A program made the translations under genes and the position numbers. The notes under the pieces are model-generated. The model worked only from the letters and a program-made list of their open reading frames with translations, searched no databases and was not told the DNA's origin. Shown one piece after another: positions 1 through 10,437 of a DNA stretch of 64,000 nt (its first letter is position 1; each line of letters begins with the position of its first letter). This stretch comes from Xanthomonas fragariae (lineage in GTDB: Bacteria; Pseudomonadota; Gammaproteobacteria; Xanthomonadales; Xanthomonadaceae), in NCBI RefSeq assembly GCF_017603965.1, contig NZ_CP071955.1, forward strand, positions 1,178,001-1,242,000, in the 5' to 3' direction.

Positions 1-1712
1 GCGGCGTGTATCTACCGTCGACGCCGCCGCTGGGCGACACCGTGCTGGCCGGGCTGCATATCTGGAAGGCCAACGACATCATCATCGAGGCGTTGCGCGA
101 CACCGGCGTGGTGTTGGCGGCCAGCAGGATGGAACACAGCTACCCGCATTGCTGGCGCCACAAGACGCCGATCGCGTTCCGCGCCACGCCGCAGTGGTTC
201 ATCTCGATGGAACAGGCCAATCTGCGCGCCGATGCGCTTAAGGCCATCGAAGGCGTGCACTGGTATCCTTCCTGGGGCCAGGCGCGCATCGCCGGAATGG
301 TCGACGGGCGCCCGGACTGGACCGTCTCGCGGCAACGCACCTGGGGCGTGCCGATCGCCTTGTTCGTGCATCGCGAAACCGGCGAGCCGCATCCGCGCAG
401 CACCGAGCTGCTGCGCCAGGTTGCCGACCGGGTGGAGCTGGGCGGCGTGGACGTGTGGTACACGCTGGATGCGGCCGAACTGCTGGGCGACGAAGCGGCC
501 GATTACGACAAGATCACCGACATCCTGGATGTGTGGTTCGACTCGGGTGTAACGCACGAAGCGGTGCTGGTCGACCGCGGCCTGCCCAAGCCGGCCGACC
601 TGTATCTGGAAGGTTCCGATCAGCATCGCGGCTGGTTCCAGTCCTCGCTGCTGACCGGCGTGGCGATGGACAAGGTGGCGCCGTACAAGCAGTGCCTCAC
701 CCACGGCTTTACCGTGGACGCGCATGGTCGCAAGATGTCCAAGTCGGATAAAAACGGCATCGAGCCGCAGGAGATCATGAAGACCCTGGGCGCGGACATC
801 CTGCGCCTGTGGATCGCCTCGGCCGACTACAGCAACGAAATGTCGCTGTCGCAGGAGATCCTCAAGCGCAATGCCGATGCGTATCGCCGTCTGCGTAATA
901 CTGCGCGCTTTCTGCTCGGCAATCTGCATGGGTTCGATCCGCTGCAGCATCAGGTGGCGCTGGACGACATGGTGCCGCTGGATCGCTGGATCGTGCATCG
1001 TGCGCACGAACTGCAGGAGAAGATCGCCGCCGCGTATGCGCGCTACGACTTGGCCGAAATCATGCAGGCCCTGCTGAACTTCTGCAGCGTGGATCTGGGT
1101 TCGCTGTATCTGGACGTGACCAAGGACCGTCTGTACACGATGGCCGAGGATGCACGCGGCCGCCGTTCGGCGCAGAGCGCGATGTACCACGTGGCCGAAG
1201 CGTTCGTGCGCTGGATCGCGCCTGTGCTGAGCTTCACGGCCGAAGAACTTTGGGGCTACCTGCCGGGCAAGCATGCCGAAAATGTGCTGTTCGTGACATG
1301 GTACGACGGCCTTGCGCCGTTGCCAGCCAATGCCGCGCTGACCATTGCCGACTTCGACAAGCTGCTGGCCTTGCGCGAGCAGGTGGCCAAGGTGTTGGAG
1401 CCGATGCGTGCCAACGGCGCAATCGGCGCAGCACTGGAAGCGGAGATCACCGTGGCCGTCGATGCCCAGACCGCTGCACGCTGGCAGCCGTTGGCCGAAG
1501 AGCTGCGTTTTTTGTTCATCAGTGGCGACGTCAGCGTGATCGCAGCCAGCACCGACGACATCTTCGTCAGCGCGCAGCCGACCGCCAAGGCCAAGTGCGT
1601 ACGCTGCTGGCACCACCAGGCCAGCGTGGGTAGCGATCTGCGTCATCGGGAACTGTGCAGCCGCTGCGTCAGCAACATCGAAGGCCCTGGCGAGGAGCGT
1701 CGCTGGTTCTGA
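1..1712 (+). CDS. ileS: Isoleucyl-tRNA synthetase, C-terminal part (5' end outside window)
   Basis: Charges tRNA-Ile with isoleucine in the cytosol. The frame is open from the window edge, so the N-terminal ATP-binding HIGH region is missing. Visible are the end of the editing/catalytic region, the catalytic loop KMSKS (as [10 protein letters not shown] near residue 245 of the visible part), the helical anticodon-binding domain, and a C-terminal zinc-binding segment with two Cys pairs (CVRCW and CSRCV), as in the bacterial enzyme. The end (GEERRWF) is typical of proteobacterial IleS. It is followed by lspA in the same direction, a gene order common in gammaproteobacteria. Truncation is only due to the window edge. 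Confidence 0.97.
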   Translation, partial: GVYLPSTPPLGDTVLAGLHIWKANDIIIEALRDTGVVLAASRMEHSYPHCWRHKTPIAFRATPQWFISMEQANLRADALKAIEGVHWYPSWGQARIAGMVDGRPDWTVSRQRTWGVPIALFVHRETGEPHPRSTELLRQVADRVELGGVDVWYTLDAAELLGDEAADYDKITDILDVWFDSGVTHEAVLVDRGLPKPADLYLEGSDQHRGWFQSSLLTGVAMDKVAPYKQCLTHGFTVDAHGRKMSKSDKNGIEPQEIMKTLGADILRLWIASADYSNEMSLSQEILKRNADAYRRLRNTARFLLGNLHGFDPLQHQVALDDMVPLDRWIVHRAHELQEKIAAAYARYDLAEIMQALLNFCSVDLGSLYLDVTKDRLYTMAEDARGRRSAQSAMYHVAEAFVRWIAPVLSFTAEELWGYLPGKHAENVLFVTWYDGLAPLPANAALTIADFDKLLALREQVAKVLEPMRANGAIGAALEAEITVAVDAQTAARWQPLAEELRFLFISGDVSVIAASTDDIFVSAQPTAKAKCVRCWHHQASVGSDLRHRELCSRCVSNIEGPGEERRWF

Positions 1713-1857
1713 TCCTCTAATTTCTTCTCACGCGAGCGAGAGAAGATGGCGCGAAGTGCCGGATGAGGGCGTGCGATGGCGCATCCGGCTGTGCTTACCC
1801 ATCCGCCCTTCGGGCAGCCTTTCCCGTCCCCGGAACAAGGAACAGCAAGGTGATTTC

Positions 1858-2370
1858 ATGACCGCAAGACCCAAACCCTCCGCCCTGATCTGGCTGCTGT
1901 TGTCGGCGCTCGTGGTCGGGCTGGACCAGTGGAGCAAGGCCTGGGTGCTGTCCAGCCTGCCCGAGTACACCCCGGTTCCGGTCATCGGCGGGTTTTGGAA
2001 CTGGTACCGCACCTACAACACCGGTGCAGCCTTCAGCTTTCTGAGCGATGCCGGTGGCTGGCAGTTGTGGTTCTTCACCGCTCTGGCGGTGGGCGTCAGC
2101 GGCTTGCTGGCGTTCTGGCTGTCGTGCACGGCGCGCGGTGAATGGCGCAGCGCGCTGCCGTACGCGCTGGTGATCGGCGGGGCGATCGGTAACGTGATCG
2201 ACCGGCTGATGCACGGCCACGTGGTCGATTTCATCCAGTGGTACATCGGCAGCCACACCTGGCCGTCGTTCAATATCGCCGACTCGGCGATCGTGGGCGG
2301 CGCTATCGGCATTGCAGTGTTCAGTTTGTTCGATACGTCCGGAAAGCGGGAATCGGGGATTAGGAATTAG
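1858..2370 (+). CDS. lspA: Lipoprotein signal peptidase II
   Basis: Inner-membrane aspartyl protease that cleaves the signal peptide of diacylglyceryl-modified prolipoproteins. The 170-aa product has the usual length and four hydrophobic segments. The conserved blocks [26 protein letters not shown] and FNIADSAI carry the two catalytic aspartates (in the IDR and IAD motifs). The ATG at 1858 is chosen because AAGGTG lies just upstream and the first membrane segment begins within 10 residues; the frame is open further upstream but has no better start. It lies 145 bp after ileS and is probably co-expressed with it. The last few codons (ESGIRN) look like read-on into non-conserved sequence. Confidence 0.96.
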   Translation: MTARPKPSALIWLLLSALVVGLDQWSKAWVLSSLPEYTPVPVIGGFWNWYRTYNTGAAFSFLSDAGGWQLWFFTALAVGVSGLLAFWLSCTARGEWRSALPYALVIGGAIGNVIDRLMHGHVVDFIQWYIGSHTWPSFNIADSAIVGGAIGIAVFSLFDTSGKRESGIRN

Positions 2371-2449
2371 GAATCGACGCTGAAGTGGTCTAGCGGGCGA
2401 TCGCCGCCCGGTCCGGTTCCTGTTTCCCCATTCCCGTAGAATGCCTGCC

Positions 2450-3400
2450 ATGCATGTTCTGCTCGCTAATCCCCGTGGTTTTTGTGCCGGTGTCGACCGT
2501 GCGATCGAGATCGTCAAGCGCGCGATCGAGACGCTTGGCGCGCCGATCTATGTGCGCCACGAAGTCGTGCACAACCGCTTTGTGGTCGACGATCTCAAGC
2601 AGCGCGGCGCGATCTTCGTCGAGGAACTGGACGAGGTGCCCGACAAGGCAACGGTGATCTTCAGCGCGCATGGTGTCTCGCAAGCGGTGCGCCAGGAAGC
2701 CGAGCAGCGAGGGCTCAAGGTGTTCGATGCCACCTGTCCGTTGGTGACCAAGGTGCATTTCGAGGTCGCGCGGCATTGCCGGGCCGGTCGCGACGTGGTG
2801 CTGATCGGCCACGCGGGGCATCCGGAAGTGGAAGGCACAATGGGGCAGTGGAGCCGCGAGCGCGGCCCGGGCACGATCTATCTGGTCGAGGACATAGAGC
2901 AGGTGGCCACGTTGCAGATCCGCCAGCCTGACAACCTGGCCTACACCACCCAGACCACGCTGTCGGTGGACGACACCATGGGCATCATCGAGGTCTTGCG
3001 TGCGCGCTACCCGGCGATGCAGGGACCACGCCACGACGATATCTGCTACGCCACCCAGAATCGTCAGGACGCGGTGCGCGATCTGGCGCGCCAATGCGAT
3101 CTGGTGTTGGTGGTCGGCTCGCCCAATAGCTCCAATTCCAACCGTCTCAGCGAGCTGGCCCGGCGCGACGGGGTGGAGTCCTACCTGATCGACAATGCCA
3201 GCGAGATCGACCCGGCCTGGATCGTCGGCAAGCAGCGCATCGGTCTGACCGCTGGCGCCTCCGCGCCGCAGGTGTTGGTAGATGGTGTGCTGGCGCGGCT
3301 GCGCGAACTGGGTGCCGAAGGCGTGTCCGAACTAGAAGGCGAGCCCGAATCGATGGTATTTGCGCTTCCCAGGGAACTGCGGCTGCGTCTGGTCAGCTGA
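2450..3400 (+). CDS. ispH: 4-hydroxy-3-methylbut-2-enyl diphosphate reductase
   Basis: Last enzyme of the MEP isoprenoid pathway; reduces HMBPP to IPP and DMAPP using a [4Fe-4S] cluster. The 316-aa protein begins [19 protein letters not shown], with the first cluster Cys at about residue 13. The second is in [11 protein letters not shown] and the third in the [11 protein letters not shown] block. The TQTTLS motif and the SSNSNRL substrate-binding motif are intact. An in-frame ATG 9 bp upstream (2441) is possible, but the family start [10 protein letters not shown] favours 2450. It continues the ileS-lspA-ispH cluster in the same orientation. Confidence 0.97.
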   Translation: MHVLLANPRGFCAGVDRAIEIVKRAIETLGAPIYVRHEVVHNRFVVDDLKQRGAIFVEELDEVPDKATVIFSAHGVSQAVRQEAEQRGLKVFDATCPLVTKVHFEVARHCRAGRDVVLIGHAGHPEVEGTMGQWSRERGPGTIYLVEDIEQVATLQIRQPDNLAYTTQTTLSVDDTMGIIEVLRARYPAMQGPRHDDICYATQNRQDAVRDLARQCDLVLVVGSPNSSNSNRLSELARRDGVESYLIDNASEIDPAWIVGKQRIGLTAGASAPQVLVDGVLARLRELGAEGVSELEGEPESMVFALPRELRLRLVS

Positions 3401-3579
3401 AAACGGGCGCTCCGGGCTGGCTGAGTCAGTGTCGAGTGCATGCGGCAACTCTGGGCGTTCCGCAGCTGCAGGTGGCCATCATTCGCCGGCCGCAGCCACG
3501 GGCCCGAGGCCGGAACGCGCAGTTCGCCGCCTGGTGGCGATTGACCGGGCACCGGCTCCGCTCCTACAATTGACGGCTG

Positions 3580-3655
3580 GCCGGAATAGCTCAGTTGGTA
3601 GAGCGGCGCATTCGTAATGCGTAGGTCGTAGGTTCGATTCCTATTTCCGGCACCA
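3580..3655 (+). tRNA. tRNA-Thr (anticodon CGT)
   Basis: A 76-nt cloverleaf with encoded CCA. Acceptor arms GCCGGAA and TTCCGGC pair, the D arm contains AGCTCAGTTGGTAGAGC, the anticodon loop reads ATTCGTAAT (CGT, reads ACG Thr codons), and the T arm contains GGTTCGATTCC. Confidence 0.95.
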
Positions 3656-3666
3656 TCGGTTCAACA

Positions 3667-3700
3667 CTGGGTCGACCATTGGTCGGCCCAGTTGCGTTTT
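3667..3700 (+). terminator. Probable intrinsic terminator of tRNA-Thr
   Basis: A near-perfect 11-bp stem (CTGGGTCGACC / GGTCGGCCCAG, one G-T pair) with a 3-nt loop is followed by TTGCGTTTT, 12 nt after the tRNA CCA end. The U-run is interrupted, so strength is uncertain. Confidence 0.7.
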
Positions 3701-4020
3701 GGGCCTGTGCACGCACACCTCGGCGCAGGCGCAGCCATGCCATATACGCCGCACATCACGCAGGCCGCAAACGATGGCTACAGCTGCATCTGCCCCGCCC
3801 CGCGCAGCGCTGCGACAACATGTCGCACAGTTTTGCGCGCATGAATTGCGACAGATCATTGCCGATGGGTTTCGTGCAGGTGCAGCAAAGTCTAAAATCA
3901 AGGAGCTAACTCGTGATCTTGTGTCTGCGTGGCCGCCTTCCTCCAAAAAGTGCGCCGTCAGGACGAGTCCACATGGATACGATGAACGAGGCTGGCGTTC
4001 CTTCGCATTTGGATCGACCG

Positions 4021-4974
4021 ATGATTCCGCTGAAATATCTCAGGCGTTTACTTCGTCCAGGCCTGATGCTGCCGTCCCTACTGTTGGCAGGCTGCAACTC
4101 GGCCATTCTCAATCCGAAAGGCCAGGTCGGCCACGACGAGAAACAACTGCTGATCACCTCAGTGGTGTTGATGCTGATCGTGGTCATTCCTGTGATCGTG
4201 ATGGCGATTACGTTCGCGTGGAAATATCGCGCATCGAACACGAAGGCGCGCTACGAACCGGACTGGTCGCACTCCACCGCCATTGAAGTTGTGGTGTGGT
4301 CGATCCCTTGCGTGATCATCCTGGTGCTGGCGGTGCTGACCTGGCGCTCCTCACACGCGCTGGACCCGTACCGGCCGCTGGATTCGCACGTCAAGCCCAT
4401 CAACATCGAAGCGGTGTCGCTGGACTGGAAGTGGATGTTCATCTATCCAGATCAGGGCATTGCGACCGTCAACGAGATCGCGTTCCCGGTGCACACGCCG
4501 CTAAACTTCAAGATCACCTCCGATACAGTGATGAACACGTTCTTCATCCCGCAGCTGGGCACCATGATCTACGCGATGGCGGGCATGGAAACCAAGCTGC
4601 ATCTGATCGCCAATGAGCCGGGCGAATACTTCGGCCTGTCGACCAATTACAGCGGTCACGGCTTTTCGAAGATGAGCTTCAAGGCGCATGCCACCGATCA
4701 GGCTGGCTTCGATGCATGGATCGCTCAGGTCAAGGCATCGCCGAAGGCATTGGACGCCACCGAGTACCAGATGCTGGCCGCCAATCGCAACGATAAAGAA
4801 CAGTATCCGGTTACCTACTACGCGTCGGTGCAGGACGGTATGTTCCGATCGCTGATAGGCAAATACATGAACGGCCCGGGTCACCATCCGGAAGGCCACG
4901 GCGAAGAAGGCCACGGCGATCATCGGGCATCGGCTGTAGAGCCGGTTGCCATGTGCACTTCTGGAGAAAAGTGA
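4021..4974 (+). CDS. cyoA: Cytochrome bo ubiquinol oxidase subunit II
   Basis: Subunit II of the proton-pumping cytochrome bo quinol oxidase in the inner membrane. From the ATG at 4021 the protein begins with a lipoprotein signal peptide (basic [11 protein letters not shown], then LLLAGC lipobox, Cys near residue 25), followed by two membrane helices (about 45-70 and 85-105) and a periplasmic cupredoxin domain. The CuA-ligand Cys pair is absent, as in quinol oxidases rather than cytochrome c oxidases. A COX_ARM-like segment and a His-rich tail ([15 protein letters not shown]) close the protein. Upstream alternatives are GTG 3913, which has a good AGGAG, and ATG 3973; the lipobox position favours 4021 for the mature protein, but translation could begin earlier. 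The stop overlaps the cyoB start by 1 nt. Confidence 0.92.
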   Translation: MIPLKYLRRLLRPGLMLPSLLLAGCNSAILNPKGQVGHDEKQLLITSVVLMLIVVIPVIVMAITFAWKYRASNTKARYEPDWSHSTAIEVVVWSIPCVIILVLAVLTWRSSHALDPYRPLDSHVKPINIEAVSLDWKWMFIYPDQGIATVNEIAFPVHTPLNFKITSDTVMNTFFIPQLGTMIYAMAGMETKLHLIANEPGEYFGLSTNYSGHGFSKMSFKAHATDQAGFDAWIAQVKASPKALDATEYQMLAANRNDKEQYPVTYYASVQDGMFRSLIGKYMNGPGHHPEGHGEEGHGDHRASAVEPVAMCTSGEK

Positions 4975-6974
4975 TGCTAGGCAAACTTACGCTCGAGGCG
5001 GTTCCTTACCACGAGCCGATCATTATGGCTGCTCTCGGTGGCGCCAGCCTGCTCGGCCTGATCGTCGCGGGCGCCGTCACCAAGTACAAGCTCTGGGGCT
5101 ATCTGTGGAAGGAGTGGTTCACCTCGGTGGATCACAAGCGCATCGGTGTGATGTACATCATCGTGGCGCTAGTCATGTTGCTGCGCGGCTTCGCCGATGC
5201 GGCGATGATGCGCACCCAGCAGGCGATCGCCCACGGCGGCAACGAAGGCATCTTTCCGCCGCATCACTACGATCAGATCTTCACCGCGCACGGCGTGATC
5301 ATGATCTTCTTCATGGCCATGCCGTTCATGACCGGCCTGTTGAACGTGATCGTGCCGCTGCAGATCGGCGCACGCGATGTGGCGTTCCCGTTCTTGAATT
5401 CGCTGAGCTTCTGGCTGTTCGTGGCCGGTGCGGCGTTGATCAACCTCTCGCTGGGCGTCGGTGAATTCGCGCAGACCGGTTGGTTGGCCTATCCGCCATT
5501 GTCGGGGCTGGAATACAGTCCAGGTGTCGGTGTGGACTACTACATCTGGGCGTTGCAGGTCTCAGGGTTAGGCACGTTGCTGACCGGCATCAACTTCTTC
5601 GTCACGATCATGCGGATGCGCGCACCTGGCATGACCCTGATGCGGATGCCGATCTTCACCTGGACCGCGTTGATCACCAACATCCTGATCATCGCGGCAT
5701 TCCCGATCCTGACCGTGGCGCTGGCGCTGCTGGGTGCCGACCGTTATCTGGGTACGCACTTCTTCACTAACGACGGTGGCGGCAACGCCATGATGTACGT
5801 CAATCTGATCTGGATCTGGGGTCACCCGGAAGTGTATATCCTGATCCTGCCGGCGTTCGGCATCTTCTCCGAGCTGATCGCGACCTATAGCCGCAAGCGT
5901 CTGTTTGGCTACACCTCGATGGTGTACGCCACCTCGTGCATCGGCGTTCTGTCGTTCGTGGTGTGGTTGCACCACTTCTTCACCATGGGCTCGGGTGCCA
6001 ACGTCAATGCCTTCTTCGGCATCACGACGATGATCATCTCGATCCCGACCGGGGTGAAGATCTTCAACTGGCTGTTCACCATGTTCCGCGGTCGCGTGCA
6101 CATGACAGCGCCGGTGTTGTGGACGATCGGGTTCATCATCACCTTCAGCATCGGCGGCATGACCGGCGTGATGTTGGCGATTCCGGCCGTGGACTTCGTG
6201 CTGCACAACAGCCTGTTCCTGATCGCGCATTTCCATAACGTGATCATTGGTGGCGTGGTGTTCGGTTACCTGGCAGGTCTGACCTACTGGTTCCCGAAGG
6301 CGTTCGGTTTCAGGCTTAACGAGAAGCTGGGCAAGGCTTCGTTCTGGTGCTGGATCATCGGTTTCTTCGTGGCCTTCATGCCGCTGTACGTGCTCGGTTT
6401 CATGGGCATGACCCGCCGCATGAACACCTACAACCATCCAGAGTGGGCACCTTGGCTCATCGTGGCTGCGGTGGGTGCAGCGATCATCGGTACCGGTATC
6501 TTCCTTAATCTGGTGCAGATCGCTTACAGCGTCTGGAAGCGTAAGGAGCACGTGGATCACACCGGCGATCCGTGGGATGGCCGCACGCTGGAGTGGGCAA
6601 CCTCTTCGCCGCCGCCGTTCTACAATTTCGCCGTGCTGCCGCACATCGACGACCGCGATCAGTTCTGGTCCGATAAGCAGAACGGCAAGGGTTGGGTGCG
6701 ACCGTCCAGGTACGAGCCGATCCATATGCCGCGTAATACCGGTGCAGGTGTCTATATAGGTGCCTTCAGCGTGCTGCTGGGCTTCGGTCTGATCTGGCAC
6801 ATCTGGTGGCTGGCCATCATCGGCCTGGTGGGCATGATCGGCAGCTTCATCGCACGGACGTTCGATGACGACATCGATTACTGGGTGCCGGTCGACGAAG
6901 TGGAGCGCATCGAAAACGCACGTTTCGCCCTGCTCGAACGGCAACAGGCGGCGCAGGCCGCGAAGGTGGTATGA
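4974..6974 (+). CDS. cyoB: Cytochrome bo ubiquinol oxidase subunit I
   Basis: Catalytic subunit carrying low-spin heme, high-spin heme and CuB; reduces O2 to water and pumps protons. 666 aa, close to the E. coli length (663), with about 15 membrane helices. The heme/CuB ligands are visible: [11 protein letters not shown] (low-spin heme His), [12 protein letters not shown] (CuB His and the cross-linked Tyr), [11 protein letters not shown] (His pair), and [11 protein letters not shown] (two heme His). The start at 4974 overlaps the cyoA stop (TGATG) and is preceded by GGAGAAAAG; an upstream in-frame ATG at 4953 would lie inside cyoA. It overlaps cyoC by 4 nt, so the operon is tightly coupled. 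Confidence 0.97.
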   Translation: MLGKLTLEAVPYHEPIIMAALGGASLLGLIVAGAVTKYKLWGYLWKEWFTSVDHKRIGVMYIIVALVMLLRGFADAAMMRTQQAIAHGGNEGIFPPHHYDQIFTAHGVIMIFFMAMPFMTGLLNVIVPLQIGARDVAFPFLNSLSFWLFVAGAALINLSLGVGEFAQTGWLAYPPLSGLEYSPGVGVDYYIWALQVSGLGTLLTGINFFVTIMRMRAPGMTLMRMPIFTWTALITNILIIAAFPILTVALALLGADRYLGTHFFTNDGGGNAMMYVNLIWIWGHPEVYILILPAFGIFSELIATYSRKRLFGYTSMVYATSCIGVLSFVVWLHHFFTMGSGANVNAFFGITTMIISIPTGVKIFNWLFTMFRGRVHMTAPVLWTIGFIITFSIGGMTGVMLAIPAVDFVLHNSLFLIAHFHNVIIGGVVFGYLAGLTYWFPKAFGFRLNEKLGKASFWCWIIGFFVAFMPLYVLGFMGMTRRMNTYNHPEWAPWLIVAAVGAAIIGTGIFLNLVQIAYSVWKRKEHVDHTGDPWDGRTLEWATSSPPPFYNFAVLPHIDDRDQFWSDKQNGKGWVRPSRYEPIHMPRNTGAGVYIGAFSVLLGFGLIWHIWWLAIIGLVGMIGSFIARTFDDDIDYWVPVDEVERIENARFALLERQQAAQAAKVV

Positions 6975-7603
6975 CCATGGCTTCCTCGACCACGCTTGAT
7001 CACGCCGCCCACGCGGGCGGCCACGATCACGATCACGAACATCACGATGCCGGTGGCAACACCGTCTTCGGGTTCTGGGTCTATCTGATGAGCGACTGCT
7101 TGCTGTTTGCCGGTCTGTTCGCCACTTACGCAGTGCTCTCAGGCGCCACGGTGGATGGACCGACCGCCAAGGAGCTGTTCGATCTGAAGTTCGTGCTGGT
7201 GGAAACCTTCCTGCTGTTGTTCAGCAGTTTGAGCTTCGGCGTTGCGATGATCTCGGCGCACAAGCGCAATATGACCGGGCTATATGCCTGGTTAGGCGTC
7301 ACCGCGCTGCTGGGTATCGGCTTTCTGTGCATGGAAGTCTATGAGTTCAATCACCTGATCCACGAAGGTGCCGGTCCGGGGCGTAGTGCATTCCTGTCGG
7401 CCTTCTTCACCCTGGTGGGCACGCATGGATTGCACGTGACTTCCGGCCTGCTGTGGATGGCGGTGCTGGTGATCCAGATCTCCAAGAACGGCCTGACTTC
7501 GCGCAACAGCACGCGTCTGGCTTGCCTGAGCCTGTTCTGGCACTTCTTGGACATCATCTGGATCGGTGTGTTCACCGTCGTCTATCTGTTGGGAGCGCTG
7601 TAA
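6971..7603 (+). CDS. cyoC: Cytochrome bo ubiquinol oxidase subunit III
   Basis: Structural membrane subunit of the bo oxidase. The 210-aa protein has a His/Asp-rich N-terminus ([12 protein letters not shown]) and five hydrophobic helices. Conserved features are [21 protein letters not shown] near the start, [13 protein letters not shown], and the [14 protein letters not shown] and [10 protein letters not shown] blocks of the heme-copper oxidase subunit III family. The ATGA overlap with cyoB at 6971 fixes the start, and the stop overlaps the cyoD ATG (TAATG), which suggests translational coupling through the operon. Confidence 0.96.
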   Translation: MTMASSTTLDHAAHAGGHDHDHEHHDAGGNTVFGFWVYLMSDCLLFAGLFATYAVLSGATVDGPTAKELFDLKFVLVETFLLLFSSLSFGVAMISAHKRNMTGLYAWLGVTALLGIGFLCMEVYEFNHLIHEGAGPGRSAFLSAFFTLVGTHGLHVTSGLLWMAVLVIQISKNGLTSRNSTRLACLSLFWHFLDIIWIGVFTVVYLLGAL

Positions 7604-7938
7604 TGGCCAATTGCCACCACACCGAAACCGCTGCCGACGCGCATGCAGGCGGCTTGAAGTCCTATCTGACCGGCTTTGTGATGGCCGTGATACTCACTGC
7701 CATCCCATTTGCGATGGTGATGAGTGGAGCGTTCTCCAGGAGCGTTACCGTTATCGTGATCTCTCTGATGGCCGCCGTACAGATGCTGGTGCACATGGTG
7801 TATTTCCTGCATATGGATCGCTCGCCCGAGCAGCGTTCCAACGTGCAGGTGGGCCTGTTCTCGCTGCTGATCATCGGCATCGTGATCGTTGGCTCGCTGT
7901 GGGTCCTGCACAACATGAACGTCAACATGATGCATTGA
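7603..7938 (+). CDS. cyoD: Cytochrome bo ubiquinol oxidase subunit IV
   Basis: Small membrane subunit (111 aa, three hydrophobic helices) of the bo oxidase, needed for assembly of the CuB site in E. coli. The block VQMLVHMVYFLHMD is the family signature. The start overlaps the cyoC stop by one base. It is the last gene of the cluster here: cyoE (heme O synthase), which follows cyoD in E. coli, is not adjacent and must be elsewhere. Confidence 0.95.
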   Translation: MANCHHTETAADAHAGGLKSYLTGFVMAVILTAIPFAMVMSGAFSRSVTVIVISLMAAVQMLVHMVYFLHMDRSPEQRSNVQVGLFSLLIIGIVIVGSLWVLHNMNVNMMH

Positions 7939-7954
7939 GACGGGGCCACGCTAA

Positions 7955-8096
7955 GAGCGGCTAACAATAACGACTGCGCCGCCGCCAGGCGGACGCGCCG
8001 GTGCTCGGAATCGGCATGTACCACGCGTACACTCCGGTTTCCTCCGCGCCGTCCGCACCCAACTGACGACTGCTCGCTATGTTTTGTTAGCCGCTC
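7955..8096 (+). repeat. 142-bp MITE, copy 1 (forward)
   Basis: Begins GAGCGGCTAACAA and ends TGTTAGCCGCTC (terminal inverted repeats), flanked by TAA on both sides (target duplication). No coding capacity. The ends match those of the IS5-family elements at 23213 and 40522, so that transposase could mobilise it. It sits between cyoD and the operon terminator. Confidence 0.9.
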
Positions 8097-8124
8097 TAAA
8101 TCCAAGCATGCTGGATCAAAGAAG

Positions 8125-8150
8125 GCCGCCAAGTGAATGGCGGCTTTTTT
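8125..8150 (+). terminator. Intrinsic terminator of cyoABCD
   Basis: Stem GCCGCC / GGCGGC with an 8-nt loop, followed by six T residues. It lies 28 bp after the MITE, which separates it from the cyoD stop. Confidence 0.85.
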
Positions 8151-8250
8151 GCGGATGAATCGCCTGCGACATGACCAATGGCATACGGGGAAGCACTGGC
8201 GGGCGCTTAGCATCATGGGCTTGCCTGTTCCAGGTCACTGCGGAGTTGCG

Positions 8251-10131
8251 ATGAAAATGCCGACCTTGTTGTCCGTGTCGTTGCTGGCGGCGTTGTCGTT
8301 GCCCGCAGCCGCGCACACCGCACCGCCACAAGATGTGCCATTTGAAGGCACCTTGAAGATCGATGTCGATGCCACCGATCTGGCGCACCGCATCTTCAAG
8401 GTCAAGACCACCATGCCGGCCAAGCCGGGTCCGATGACACTGCTGTATCCACAGTGGATTCCCGGCGATCACTCGCCGACCGGGCCGATCGACAAGCTTG
8501 CCGGTCTGGTGATCAAGGTCGATGGCAAGGTGGTGCCATGGACTCGCGATCAGTTCGACGTGTACGCCTTCAAGATCGATGTGTCGCAGGGTGCCACCGA
8601 GCTGGTGGCCGAGTTCGAGTTTCTCTCGCCGCAGGCCCACAATCAGGGCCGGGTGATGATGACGCCGGAGATGCTCAACCTGCAGTGGAACACCGCTGCG
8701 CTCTATCCGGCCGGTTACTTGGCACGCAACATTAAGGCGCAGGCCAGCGTCACGCTGCCGGCCGGCTGGAGCTATGCCACCGCATTGGAAACCGACCACC
8801 GCGTCGGCGACACGGTGACCTTCAAGCCGATCGATTTCGACGACCTAGTCGACTCGCCGATGTTCGCCGGCAAGTACTACAAGCGAGTGGAGCTGAGCAC
8901 CGCAAAGCAGCCTGTGTACCTCAACGTGTTCGCCGACGAAGCCAAGTCGCTGGAGGCCAAGCCCGAACAGATCAAGGCGCATGCGTCCCTGGTGCAGCAG
9001 ATGGACAAGCTGTACGGCGCACGCCATTTCGACCATTACGAATTTCTGCTCGCGCTGACCAAGAGGTTGGGTGGCATCGGCCTGGAGCACCACCGTTCCA
9101 GCGAAAACAGTGGCCCGCCGAATTACTTCACCGAGTGGGACAAGAGCTGGACCGGGCGCGACCTGCTTGCACACGAGTTCAACCATTCCTGGAACGGCAA
9201 ATACCGCCGTGGCACCGACCTGTATACGCCGAATTTCAACGTGCCGATGGGCGACAGCCTATTGTGGTTGTATGAAGGCCAGACCCAGTTCTGGGGTGAA
9301 GTGATGGCTGCGCGGTCGGGCCTGTGGACGCAGGACCAGGCACGCGAGATTTTGGCAGTCGTCGTTGCGACCTACGAGCGCGGTCGCCCCGGGATGGCCT
9401 GGCGCACTGTTCAGGACACTACCAACGACCCGGCTATGTCGATGCGCCGCCCGAAGGCGTATCGCAGCTACCAGATGAGCGAGGATTACTACGCCGGTGG
9501 CCAGATGATGTGGCTGGAAGTGGACAGCAAGCTGCGTCAGCTGACCAACAACAAGCGCTCCATCGACGACTTCGGCAAAGCGTTTTTCGGCATGAAGAAC
9601 GGCGATTGGGGTGTCAATCCGTACACCTTCGACGACATCGTCGCCACGCTCAACGACGTGGCCGCGTACGACTGGGCGAGCCTGCTGCGCAGCCGCATGG
9701 GCGGGCACGGCTCCTTGAGCGGCGGCATCGAAGCCAACGGCTGGAAGCTGGTCTACAACGAGGAGCCGAACCTTGCCACCAAGGCCGACGAGAGCGACGA
9801 CAACGACGCCAGCCTGACCTATTCGCTTGGCGTGTCTTTGAAAGCCTCGGGCGATATCAATGATGTGCTGTGGGACAGCCCGGCGTTCAATGCAGGCCTG
9901 ATCAATGGCAATACGATCGTCGCAGTCAACGGTCGCGCCTTCAGTGTCGAAGTCATCAAGGACGCAATCAAAGCCGCCGAGGACACCACCACGCCGATCG
10001 AATTTCTGGTCAAACGTCTGGATCGCTACGACAACGTGCGCATCGATTACCACGGCGGGCTGTCGTATCCGCATCTAGAGCGTATTGCCGGCAAGCCGGA
10101 TCGCTTGAGCGAATTGTACAAGGCACGTTGA
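8251..10131 (+). CDS. M61-family (glycyl aminopeptidase-like) secreted metallopeptidase with PDZ domain
   Basis: Predicted exported zinc aminopeptidase. The start at 8251 has CGGAG upstream and gives a Sec signal peptide (MKMPTLLSVSLLAALSLPAAAHTA); the frame is open back to 8137 but those codons lack a signal sequence. The N-terminal beta domain is followed by a thermolysin-like catalytic region with LLAHEFNHSWN (the HExxH variant seen in M61, two zinc His and the catalytic Glu) and LLWLYEGQTQFWG about 40 residues on, supplying the third zinc ligand Glu. A PDZ-like domain is near the C-terminus (WDSPAFNAGLINGNTIVAVNG). Length 626 aa fits the family. Role is probably peptide processing in the periplasm or outside the cell; the substrate is unknown. 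Confidence 0.9.
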   Translation: MKMPTLLSVSLLAALSLPAAAHTAPPQDVPFEGTLKIDVDATDLAHRIFKVKTTMPAKPGPMTLLYPQWIPGDHSPTGPIDKLAGLVIKVDGKVVPWTRDQFDVYAFKIDVSQGATELVAEFEFLSPQAHNQGRVMMTPEMLNLQWNTAALYPAGYLARNIKAQASVTLPAGWSYATALETDHRVGDTVTFKPIDFDDLVDSPMFAGKYYKRVELSTAKQPVYLNVFADEAKSLEAKPEQIKAHASLVQQMDKLYGARHFDHYEFLLALTKRLGGIGLEHHRSSENSGPPNYFTEWDKSWTGRDLLAHEFNHSWNGKYRRGTDLYTPNFNVPMGDSLLWLYEGQTQFWGEVMAARSGLWTQDQAREILAVVVATYERGRPGMAWRTVQDTTNDPAMSMRRPKAYRSYQMSEDYYAGGQMMWLEVDSKLRQLTNNKRSIDDFGKAFFGMKNGDWGVNPYTFDDIVATLNDVAAYDWASLLRSRMGGHGSLSGGIEANGWKLVYNEEPNLATKADESDDNDASLTYSLGVSLKASGDINDVLWDSPAFNAGLINGNTIVAVNGRAFSVEVIKDAIKAAEDTTTPIEFLVKRLDRYDNVRIDYHGGLSYPHLERIAGKPDRLSELYKAR

Positions 10132-10437
10132 TGGATGATTCCCCCGTTCTTGAGAGGTGAGCGGTGAGTGTGTTGCATGGTCGGTCGTGATCGATCATGC
10201 AGCTTCCGATGCGTTGGTTGTCGTAGATAGCGATGTCGACTCATCCAACGAAAGGCATTGCGCTAGCCACGTGTTTCGACGTCGTTGATGTGTCCCACGT
10301 AGAGCGCCGTGGTTGAAGTGCACAGCTGCAAGTCATCCAGCAGCGCTGTCAGCCTGGACGAATCCCGGATCCCGCCAGCGTCGCGCATCCTGAGACCAAC
10401 GGCGGCTATCCTGTCGTTCCAGAATCGATTTGGCTAG
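10132..10437. other. Intergenic, nothing recognised
   Basis: 306 bp between the M61 peptidase and radA. I see no conserved reading frame, RNA or repeat; it presumably holds the radA promoter. Confidence 0.6.

Noticed and set aside
12..1646. Long minus-strand frame opposite ileS (544 codons)
   Set aside because: Antisense shadow of a high-GC gene; His/Arg/Gln-rich translation with no domain.
3774..3965. Small protein between tRNA-Thr and cyoA
   Set aside because: An ATG frame exists (MATAASAPPRAALRQ) but it runs on in a different frame over cyoA without conserved residues; treated as cyo leader.
5568..6944. Long minus-strand frame opposite cyoB
   Set aside because: Antisense shadow; composition is that of reverse-read membrane helices.
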